DNA from: an uncultured Oscillospiraceae bacterium
GTDB taxonomy: Bacteria > Bacillota > Clostridia > Oscillospirales > Ruminococcaceae
Assembly (NCBI GenBank): GCA_934408835.1
Contig: CAKRVU010000099.1
Location: 1-5,432, forward strand
Direction: 5' to 3'
DNA: 5,432 nt
In this document: in pieces, positions 1 through 4,976 of the stretch
Layout: each line of letters starts with the position of its first letter
How positions within the stretch are numbered: position 1 is the stretch's first letter
Made by a program: the position numbers and the translations under genes
Notes under the pieces: generated by a model
What the model was told of the DNA's origin: nothing
The model's database searches: none
Seen by the model: the letters and a program-made list of their open reading frames with translations, nothing else

Positions 1-425
1 TTGACGCAGTTACCAACGTGAATTATAACAGCGTGTTTTATATGACAAAACAGGTAGGGCTAATCATGATGCGGCAGCGCTCGGGGCGGATTATCAATGT
101 CTCCTCTGTTGCCGGTGTTCACGGCAATGCGGGGCAGTTTAATTACGCCGCTGCAAAAGCTGGAATCATTGGAATGACCAAAAGCGCCGCGAAGGAGCTG
201 GGCGGACGCGGTATCACAGTCAACGCCATTGCGCCTGGATTTATCAATACTGCGATGACGGCGGCGCTGCCGGAGCAGTACAAACAGGCGATCTTAAAGC
301 AGATAGCGCTAAAGCGATACGGGGAGCCGGAGGAGGTTGCCGGTGTTGTCAGCTTTCTTGCCGGAAAGGACGCCGGCTACATCAACGGGCAAGTCATCGT
401 GATTGACGGCTGCCTTTCGATGTAA
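1..425 (+). CDS. fabG: 3-oxoacyl-[ACP] reductase FabG (5'-truncated by window)
   Basis: NADPH-dependent reductase of the short-chain dehydrogenase family; it reduces 3-ketoacyl-ACP to 3-hydroxyacyl-ACP in the elongation cycle of cytosolic type II fatty-acid synthesis. The reading frame is open from the window edge (first full codon at 3), so the gene starts upstream; the GTG at 18 lies inside the conserved D-A-V-x-x-V-N segment and is not a start. About 140 residues are visible. The catalytic tetrad is complete: Asn7 (in VNYNSVF), Ser35 (NVSS-VAG), Tyr48 and Lys52 (YAAAK). These align with Asn110, Ser138, Tyr151 and Lys155 of E. coli FabG at a constant offset of 103, so about 103 N-terminal residues, including the Rossmann TGxxxGxG motif, are missing. 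The APGFI segment and the C-terminal IDG tail are typical. Neighbouring fabF supports FabG over another SDR. It ends with TAA, 31 nt before fabF. Confidence 0.95.
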   Translation, partial: DAVTNVNYNSVFYMTKQVGLIMMRQRSGRIINVSSVAGVHGNAGQFNYAAAKAGIIGMTKSAAKELGGRGITVNAIAPGFINTAMTAALPEQYKQAILKQIALKRYGEPEEVAGVVSFLAGKDAGYINGQVIVIDGCLSM

Positions 426-443
426 TGAAAAAAGTAACGGGAT

Positions 444-449
444 AAGGAG
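444..449 (+). promoter_or_regulatory. fabF ribosome binding site
   Basis: AAGGAG lies 7 nt upstream of the ATG at 457, in the 31-nt spacer after fabG. It fixes the fabF start at that ATG. No promoter or terminator is apparent in the spacer, so fabG and fabF are probably co-transcribed. Confidence 0.85.
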
Positions 450-456
450 TTTGTGA

Positions 457-1695
457 ATGAAACGGCATGTTGTAATTACAGGAATAGGCATAAAGTGTTC
501 CGTTGGAAATCGGGTAGATGAATTTTGGAAGAATATTTGCGCCGCGAAACACGGAATCCGCCAGATTGATACGTTTGATACCACCTCATCTGAGGTGAAG
601 GTTGCCGCAATCAATTCCGATTTCAAGCCGGAAGAATATTTAGATCGAAAGACGCTGCGTCGAACCGACCGGTTTTGTCAATTTGCGATCGCTGCTGCAG
701 AGGACGCTTTGGAGGACGCAGGCAATCTCAAAGACTGCTATGACCCTTTTCGGGTGGGTGTGATCGTCTCCAGCGGAATCGGCGGCTTTGGAACGATAGA
801 GAAGGAATATTCCAAGTATCTGGAAAAGGGCGGCAAGCGGATTTCTGTCTTTTTTGTGCCCATGATGATTTCCAATATGGCCGCCGGTATGATCTCGATT
901 CGCAGCGGCTTTCAGGGTGCGAATATGGACATTGTGACCGCGTGCGCCTCATCGGCCAATGCGTTGGGGGAGGCCTTTCATAAAATCCGGGACGGCTATC
1001 TGGACGCTTGTATTACCGGCGGCTCCGAGGCGGCGATCACTGATTTTGCAATCAACGGATTTAACAATATGACCGCCCTTTCCCGTTCGGACGACCCTGA
1101 TCGGGCGTCCATTCCGTTCGATAAGGAGCGGGACGGCTTTGTTATGAGCGAAGGGGCTGCCGTCTTAGTGCTGGAGGAGCTGGAAGCCGCCAAAAAGCGC
1201 GGTGCACATATTTATGCCGAGGTGGTAGGCTACGGTGCTACCGGGGACGCTTATCATGTGACAAGCCCCGCGCCTGATGGTATCGGCGCTATCAAATCGA
1301 TGGAATTTGCCATTGCCGACGCTGGCATTACTCCGGCGGAGGTGGATTACCTGAACGCGCACGGCACCTCTACCGGCCCGAACGATCGTGTGGAGACGCT
1401 GGCGGCCAAGGCGGTGTTTGGGGAGCGGGCAAAGAGCTTGCCGATTTCTTCCACCAAGTCGATGACAGGGCATATGTTGGGAGCGGCCGGTGCAGCGGAA
1501 GGCGCTGTTTGCGCCCTTGCTCTGAAGGATGGCGTCATTCCGCCAACGGCCAACTACCGGACGCCGGACGAGGAATGCGACCTCGATTATGTGACCGAGG
1601 GCGCGCGGAAACAACCGATTCGTTATGCGCTGTCCAACTCTTTGGGCTTTGGCGGACATAACGCAACCATCTGTTTCAAAAAATACGAGGATTGA
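457..1695 (+). CDS. fabF: 3-oxoacyl-[ACP] synthase II FabF (KAS II)
   Basis: Elongating condensing enzyme: it takes an acyl group from acyl-ACP onto its active cysteine and condenses it with malonyl-ACP, releasing CO2. At 412 residues it has the usual KAS II length and two-part thiolase-fold layout. The nucleophile is Cys163 (TACASS). The Cys-His-His set is completed by His302 (NAHGTST) and His339 (SMTGHMLGAAG), with the conserved Lys334 just before it. The GFGGHN loop near the C-terminus (Phe398-Asn402) contains the gating phenylalanine. The conserved PMMISNMAAG segment precedes the active site. The spacing of these residues is within one position of the E. coli enzyme. The N-terminal strand reads GIKCSVGN where many homologues have a T-P-V/L-G-N motif, a mild deviation. 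The start has a good ribosome site; the TGA stop is 10 nt before accB. A FabB-type role cannot be excluded from sequence alone, but FabF is the standard enzyme in Firmicutes. Confidence 0.97.
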   Translation: MKRHVVITGIGIKCSVGNRVDEFWKNICAAKHGIRQIDTFDTTSSEVKVAAINSDFKPEEYLDRKTLRRTDRFCQFAIAAAEDALEDAGNLKDCYDPFRVGVIVSSGIGGFGTIEKEYSKYLEKGGKRISVFFVPMMISNMAAGMISIRSGFQGANMDIVTACASSANALGEAFHKIRDGYLDACITGGSEAAITDFAINGFNNMTALSRSDDPDRASIPFDKERDGFVMSEGAAVLVLEELEAAKKRGAHIYAEVVGYGATGDAYHVTSPAPDGIGAIKSMEFAIADAGITPAEVDYLNAHGTSTGPNDRVETLAAKAVFGERAKSLPISSTKSMTGHMLGAAGAAEGAVCALALKDGVIPPTANYRTPDEECDLDYVTEGARKQPIRYALSNSLGFGGHNATICFKKYED

Positions 1696-1698
1696 GAG
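1694..1698 (+). promoter_or_regulatory. Weak accB ribosome binding site overlapping fabF stop
   Basis: GAGAG lies 7 nt before the accB ATG, and its first two bases belong to the fabF TGA stop. It is the poorest Shine-Dalgarno match among the internal genes here. A ribosome ending fabF would be placed directly on it, so accB translation is probably coupled to fabF. Confidence 0.5.
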
Positions 1699-1705
1699 AA
1701 AAACT

Positions 1706-2167
1706 ATGGCAGACTTTACGTTTGATACCCAAAAGATAGACGATTTGATTCAGCGGGTGAAAAGCAGCGGAATTTATAAAATCAAACTCAAGTGCGATGA
1801 GTTTGAAATTGAAATTCAGACGACGCCCGCGCAGCCGTTCTTTTCTGCGGCGCCTGTGGAGCAAGCTGCGGCGAGCCGGAATCCCGCGGCGCTGTCTGAT
1901 GCGGCAGATTCGGCTTTGACTGCGCAGGAGACGGGTCAGGTTGTAACAAGTCCGATTGTCGGCACTTTTTACGCGGCGCCGTCCCCTGACAAGCCGCCGT
2001 TTGTGAAAGAAGGACAATCGGTGAAAAAAGGGGATGTCCTCTTTATCATTGAGTCGATGAAGCTGATGAACGAGATTAAAAGCGAATATGACGGAACAGT
2101 CAAAAAAATCCTGGTGGAATCGGGCGACGGCGTGGAGTATCATCAACCGATTTTGATCATTGAATGA
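1706..2167 (+). CDS. accB: Biotin carboxyl carrier protein of acetyl-CoA carboxylase (BCCP)
   Basis: Carries covalently bound biotin between biotin carboxylase (AccC) and carboxyltransferase (AccA/AccD) in acetyl-CoA carboxylase. It has 153 residues, typical of bacterial BCCP. Residues 1-40 are the N-terminal region that in family members contacts biotin carboxylase, starting with a DTQKIDDLIQ helix. Residues about 41-78 form an Ala/Pro-rich flexible linker. Residues about 79-153 are the biotinyl/lipoyl domain, from TSPIVGTFYAAPSPD to the C-terminus. The biotin site is ESMKLMNEI with acceptor Lys119; the residue before Met-Lys-adjacent Met is Ser rather than the common Ala, a tolerated variant. 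I start at ATG 1706 because the frame upstream merely overlaps the fabF C-terminus and lacks family similarity. The ribosome site is weak (GAGAG, overlapping the fabF stop), which suggests translation coupled to fabF. fabZ follows after 10 nt. Confidence 0.96.
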   Translation: MADFTFDTQKIDDLIQRVKSSGIYKIKLKCDEFEIEIQTTPAQPFFSAAPVEQAAASRNPAALSDAADSALTAQETGQVVTSPIVGTFYAAPSPDKPPFVKEGQSVKKGDVLFIIESMKLMNEIKSEYDGTVKKILVESGDGVEYHQPILIIE

Positions 2168-2172
2168 GGTGG
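2166..2172 (+). promoter_or_regulatory. fabZ ribosome binding site overlapping accB stop
   Basis: GAGGTGG begins within the accB TGA stop codon (2165-2167) and ends 5 nt before the ATG at 2178. It decides the fabZ start: an in-frame TTG at 2160 exists further upstream but lies inside accB and has no comparable site. The overlap points to translational coupling. Confidence 0.8.
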
Positions 2173-2177
2173 TAACG

Positions 2178-2609
2178 ATGGCGACTTTGACAAAAGAAGA
2201 GATTATGGAAATTATACCGCACCGGGATCCGTTTCTGTTGATTGATCGGGTGACCGATTTGCAGCCGGGCGTTCATGTTCAGGCGCAGAAGGATTTGACG
2301 GAAGAGGACTTCTGGTTTGCCGGACATTTTCCGGGTCGTCCGGTACAGCCGGGCGTGCTTACCATTGAAATGTTGGCGCAAGCGGGTGCTGTTTGTGTCC
2401 TGACACTTCCGCAGTATCGGGGGAAGCTTGCCTTTTTCGGCGGCATTGATAAGGCGCGTTTTAAACGGCAAGTGGTGCCGGGAGAGACGCTGGATTTGTC
2501 GGTACATATGCTCAAGCTGAGAACGCGGATGGGCGTTGGAAAGGCTGTTGCCACCGTTGGCGGGGAGATTGCTGTGACCGCGCAGATTCTCTTCGCTATC
2601 GGCGATTGA
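2178..2609 (+). CDS. fabZ: 3-hydroxyacyl-[ACP] dehydratase FabZ
   Basis: Removes water from 3-hydroxyacyl-ACP to give trans-2-enoyl-ACP, the step after FabG. It has 143 residues from ATG 2178, the normal FabZ length for a single hot-dog fold. The N-terminal IMEIIPHRDPFLLIDRV segment is diagnostic for FabZ. The catalytic motif GHFPGRPVQPGVLTIEMLAQ contains His50 and Glu64, separated by 14 residues as in characterised FabZ enzymes (for example His49/Glu63 in Pseudomonas). FGGIDKARFKRQVVPG is the conserved mid-domain segment. The length and the His/Glu pair favour FabZ over the isomerising FabA, which has Asp in place of Glu. Some Gram-positive FabZ paralogues (FabN) also isomerise and cannot be distinguished by motif alone. 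Its place between accB and accC is the conserved arrangement in many Firmicutes operons, so the acc genes are interleaved with the fab genes. Confidence 0.96.
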   Translation: MATLTKEEIMEIIPHRDPFLLIDRVTDLQPGVHVQAQKDLTEEDFWFAGHFPGRPVQPGVLTIEMLAQAGAVCVLTLPQYRGKLAFFGGIDKARFKRQVVPGETLDLSVHMLKLRTRMGVGKAVATVGGEIAVTAQILFAIGD

Positions 2610-2614
2610 TCGTT

Positions 2615-2631
2615 TTTGCGCACAGCGCAAA
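2615..2631 (+). repeat. Inverted repeat / hairpin between fabZ and accC
   Basis: TTTGCGC (2615-2621) and GCGCAAA (2625-2631) are perfect complements separated by ACA, giving a 7-bp stem with a 3-nt loop in the 43-nt fabZ/accC spacer. There is no T-run after the stem on either strand, so it does not look like an intrinsic terminator. It ends 10 nt before the accC ribosome site, where it could affect mRNA stability, processing or accC translation; this role is inference. Confidence 0.55.
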
Positions 2632-2641
2632 CTTACCATTT

Positions 2642-2646
2642 GGAGG
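2642..2646 (+). promoter_or_regulatory. accC ribosome binding site
   Basis: GGAGG lies 6 nt before the ATG at 2653, the best-placed core match in the window. It supports this start, which also gives the family-typical N-terminus MFDKVLIANRGEIA. Confidence 0.88.
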
Positions 2647-2652
2647 AAGAAG

Positions 2653-3993
2653 ATGTTTGATAAGGTACTCATTGCCAACCGCGGAGAAATCGCGGTACGG
2701 ATTATCCACGCTTGCCGGGAAATGGGAATCCCGTCGGTGGCCGTTTTTTCCGAGGCCGATCGGGAAGCGCTTCATGTACAGCTGGCCGATGAGGCGGTTT
2801 GTATCGGTCCTGCGGCCGCGAAGGACAGCTATTTGAATATTCAATCGATCCTTGCGGCCTGTGCTGTGACCGGTGCGAACGCGATTCATCCCGGATTCGG
2901 ATTCCTTTCTGAAAACAGCTCGTTTGCGCACACCTGTCGTCGCTGCGGAGTCACCTTTATCGGACCTTCTGCCGAATCCATGGAGCAGATGGGGGATAAG
3001 GCGACGGCAAGGGAGACAATGAAACGCGCCGGAGTACCGGTGATTCCCGGTTCGGACGGTCTGATTACAGATCTCGAGCAAGCGAAGGAGATCGCTCGTT
3101 CCATCGGATACCCGGTCATGGTAAAGGCTACTTCCGGCGGCGGTGGTCGCGGAATCCGAAAGGTAGATACCCCCGATCAGCTGGAGGGTGCCGTTGCTGC
3201 CGCGCGGGCGGAAGCTGCTGCCTGTTTTGGAAACGACGGCGTTTATTTGGAAAAATATATTGTCAATCCGCGGCACATTGAGTTTCAAATATTGGCCGAT
3301 TCTTACGGCAATACGGTTCATTTAGGAGAGCGCGACTGCTCCTTGCAGCGGCGGAACCAGAAGATGATAGAGGAGTCGCCCAGCCCGGCGGTGGACAGCG
3401 CGCTACGCGAGCGGATGGGTGAGGCGGCCGTCTCTGCCGCAAAGGCATGCAACTATCAAAACGCAGGTACGGTGGAGTTTTTGCTGGATGCGGACAATCG
3501 CTTTTATTTTATGGAGATGAATACCCGCGTCCAGGTTGAGCATGGGATTACCGAGCTGGTAACGGGGATTGATATTGTAAAAAATCAAATTTTGATTGCA
3601 AAGGGAATGCCTCTTTCCTTTTCGCAACAAGACGTTGTGCTTCGGGGTCACGCAATGGAGTGCCGGGTCAACGCAGAGAATCCGGAGCGCGGGTTTGCGC
3701 CGTCTCCTGGAAAGATTCACTCTCTCTTTCTGCCCTGTGGCAATGGAATTCGGGTGGACAGCGCCGTTTACAGCGGCTACACCATTCCGCCTTATTACGA
3801 CAGTATGATTGCCAAGGTGATGGCGTATGCGCCTGACCGCAGAGAGGTCATCCAGAAGCTAAAGTGGGCGTTAGCAGAATTTTTGGTGGATGGAATTGAT
3901 ACCAATATTGATTTTCAGCTATCGCTCCTGCGTGAAAAGGATTTTGAAGAAGGGCGCTTTGATATCGGGTATCTGCAAAGAAAGGGATATTGA
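2653..3993 (+). CDS. accC: Biotin carboxylase subunit of acetyl-CoA carboxylase
   Basis: ATP-dependent carboxylation of the biotin on AccB with bicarbonate, the first half-reaction of malonyl-CoA synthesis. It has 446 residues, the usual length for stand-alone AccC (about 450). Domain order: N-terminal biotin carboxylase domain (about 1-113, KVLIANRGEIA), ATP-grasp domain (about 114-325) and C-terminal domain (about 330-446, RGHAMECRVNAE). Key residues are present: Lys116, Lys158, the glycine-rich lid SGGGGRG (161-167), Lys237 (NQKMIEE), metal ligands Glu275 and Glu288, Asn290, and the active-site Arg292, Glu296 and Arg338. One oddity is Gly298 in VEHGITE, where nearly all biotin carboxylases I know have Pro (VEHPVTE). 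The protein ends shortly after the domain and has no attached biotinyl domain, so it is not a fused pyruvate or acyl-CoA carboxylase; nearby accB and accDA confirm the acetyl-CoA carboxylase role. Confidence 0.97.
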   Translation: MFDKVLIANRGEIAVRIIHACREMGIPSVAVFSEADREALHVQLADEAVCIGPAAAKDSYLNIQSILAACAVTGANAIHPGFGFLSENSSFAHTCRRCGVTFIGPSAESMEQMGDKATARETMKRAGVPVIPGSDGLITDLEQAKEIARSIGYPVMVKATSGGGGRGIRKVDTPDQLEGAVAAARAEAAACFGNDGVYLEKYIVNPRHIEFQILADSYGNTVHLGERDCSLQRRNQKMIEESPSPAVDSALRERMGEAAVSAAKACNYQNAGTVEFLLDADNRFYFMEMNTRVQVEHGITELVTGIDIVKNQILIAKGMPLSFSQQDVVLRGHAMECRVNAENPERGFAPSPGKIHSLFLPCGNGIRVDSAVYSGYTIPPYYDSMIAKVMAYAPDRREVIQKLKWALAEFLVDGIDTNIDFQLSLLREKDFEEGRFDIGYLQRKGY

Positions 3994-3997
3994 GCCG

Positions 3998-4026
3998 GTG
4001 AAATTCAAAAAAAATTCATTTAAAAT
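3998..4026 (+). promoter_or_regulatory. Possible sigma-A-type promoter upstream of accDA
   Basis: GTGAAA (3998-4003, four of six matches to TTGACA) and TAAAAT (4021-4026, five of six matches to TATAAT) are separated by exactly 17 nt, in the only AT-rich, long spacer of the window. It would start transcription near 4032-4034 and provide extra accD-accA message independent of the upstream operon promoter. AT-rich DNA produces such matches by chance, so this is tentative. Confidence 0.3.
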
Positions 4027-4029
4027 GTG

Positions 4030-4067
4030 AAACAGAATCATAAATCCATGCTATGTTAGTTCTGTTT
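4030..4067 (+). repeat. Inverted repeat / possible leader stem-loop before accD
   Basis: AAACAGAA (4030-4037) and TTCTGTTT (4060-4067) are perfect complements. Inside them CATA (4039-4042) pairs with TATG (4052-4055), leaving a 9-nt loop and a small internal bulge. The 3' arm runs into further Ts (to 4069), giving it some resemblance to a weak terminator or attenuator. The outer stem has only two G-C pairs, so strong termination is unlikely, and the downstream genes are clearly meant to be expressed. It ends just before the purine-rich ribosome site. Confidence 0.4.
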
Positions 4068-4086
4068 TTCAAGGAAAGGAACGGTG

Positions 4087-4101
4087 ATGAATTCGGTATG
4101 A
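4087..4101 (+). other. Four-codon mini-ORF (MNSV-stop) overlapping the accD start
   Basis: ATG-AAT-TCG-GTA-TGA lies in the frame +1 to accD. The purine-rich AAAGGA at 4075-4080 is 6 nt before this ATG, an ideal distance, but 17 nt before the accD ATG at 4098. Its TGA stop (4099-4101) overlaps both accD start candidates, 4098 and 4101. This arrangement could couple accD translation to termination of the mini-ORF. It is seen in the sequence; whether it is translated is inference, and it may be fortuitous. Confidence 0.35.
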
Positions 4102-4976
4102 TGGATGATTTGTTTCAGATACTGAAAAAACGTGTAAAGCCGGAAAATTCTTCCAACCATCGAAATAAGATTCACATCCCGTCCGATTTGCTGTTTCAGT
4201 GTCCGCGGTGCGGTACCGCCTTGTTTCGCGAGGAATTTGTTGCGAACAACCGCGTATGCAGTCAATGCGGTTATCACGCCCGCCTGACAGCGCAGGAACG
4301 GCTGGAACTGACTGTAGATAAGGGAAGCTTTGTCGAGTATGACGCCGATTTGCAAAGCGCAGATCCGATTGGCTTTCCGGGCTATGAGGAGAAAGTCAGG
4401 GTGACGCAGCAAAAGACCGGTCTGAAAGAAGCGGTGATTACCGGGGAGTGCGATATCCGCGGTCAGCATTGCGTCATTGGGATTATGGATTCTCACTTTA
4501 TGATGGCTTCGATGGGCTCTGTCGTGGGCGAAAAGATCGCGCGCGCTTTTGAACGAGCCACGCTCAAGAAGCTGCCGGTGATTTTGTTTACGGCAAGCGG
4601 CGGCGCGCGTATGCAGGAGGGGATGGTCTCCCTGTCGCAGATGGCAAAAACGTCCGGTGCAGTGGCTCTCCACAGTGAGGCGGGTCTTTTGTATCTCACC
4701 GTATTGACTGACCCGACCACCGGCGGGGTCACGGCCTCCTTTGCTTCGCTGGGCGATATTATTCTGGCTGAGCCTAAGGTGTTGGTTGGGTTTGCCGGAA
4801 GACGGGTGATTGAAAATACCATCAAGCAGCGGCTGCCGGACGAATTTCAATCGGCAGAGTTTCTGCTTGAGCATGGCTTTGTCGATTTGATTGTCGAACG
4901 AAAGCGAATGCGGCACGTATTATACCGTCTCTTGAAATTTCATGATAAGGAGGCGCTCCCGAAATGGCAGATTTAA
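4098..4976 (+). CDS. accD: Acetyl-CoA carboxylase carboxyltransferase subunit beta
   Basis: With AccA it forms the A2B2 carboxyltransferase that moves the carboxyl group from carboxybiotin-AccB to acetyl-CoA. From ATG 4098 it has 292 residues, typical for AccD. An N-terminal four-cysteine zinc ribbon is complete: Cys35-x2-Cys38 and Cys54-x2-Cys57. The crotonase-fold carboxyltransferase domain follows (about 70-285), with SGGARMQEG (167-175), [15 protein letters not shown] (206-220) and [11 protein letters not shown] (231-241), all hallmark segments. The in-frame ATG at 4053 would add 15 residues but has no ribosome site and no family similarity. The choice between 4098 and 4101 is open: GGTGA (4083-4087) is 10 nt before the former. 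The gene is preceded by an unusual 104-nt gap and overlaps accA by 13 nt. In E. coli the carboxyltransferase binds accA and accD mRNA through this zinc region; whether that applies here is unknown. Confidence 0.96.
   Translation: MMDDLFQILKKRVKPENSSNHRNKIHIPSDLLFQCPRCGTALFREEFVANNRVCSQCGYHARLTAQERLELTVDKGSFVEYDADLQSADPIGFPGYEEKVRVTQQKTGLKEAVITGECDIRGQHCVIGIMDSHFMMASMGSVVGEKIARAFERATLKKLPVILFTASGGARMQEGMVSLSQMAKTSGAVALHSEAGLLYLTVLTDPTTGGVTASFASLGDIILAEPKVLVGFAGRRVIENTIKQRLPDEFQSAEFLLEHGFVDLIVERKRMRHVLYRLLKFHDKEALPKWQI
4947..4953 (+). promoter_or_regulatory. accA ribosome binding site inside accD
   Basis: AAGGAGG lies within the last codons of accD, 10 nt before the ATG at 4964. An in-frame stop for accA at 4946-4948 overlaps its first bases, and no other start codon lies between, so this site and the ATG define the N-terminus without ambiguity. 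Confidence 0.88.

Noticed and set aside
18..20. GTG as the start of fabG
   Set aside because: The frame is open back to the window edge and the preceding codons continue the conserved FabG segment, so the gene is cut by the window and does not begin here.
1165..1659. Minus-strand open frame opposite the fabF C-terminal half
   Set aside because: It lies within intact fabF and its translation has no recognisable motif.
1625..1705. Upstream extension of accB by 27 codons
   Set aside because: The extension overlaps the conserved fabF C-terminus and has no BCCP similarity. ATG 1706 gives the normal length and N-terminus.
2596..3321. Long minus-strand open frame (241 codons) opposite fabZ/accC
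   Set aside because: It is the shadow of accC, whose + frame carries every biotin carboxylase motif. The minus-strand translation shows no recognisable domain.
4030..4069. Intrinsic terminator after accC
   Set aside because: The stem has too few G-C pairs and a large interrupted loop, and the operon clearly continues into accD and accA. I keep it only as a possible leader structure.
4053..4097. Earlier accD start at ATG 4053 (15 extra residues)
   Set aside because: No ribosome site precedes it, it lies inside the stem-loop region, and AccD homologues begin close to the MDDLF segment.
4056..4916. Minus-strand open frame of 286 codons opposite accD
   Set aside because: It almost exactly mirrors accD, whose zinc ribbon and carboxyltransferase motifs are unambiguous; the minus-strand product is rich in His/Arg/Gln without family features, as expected of a shadow.
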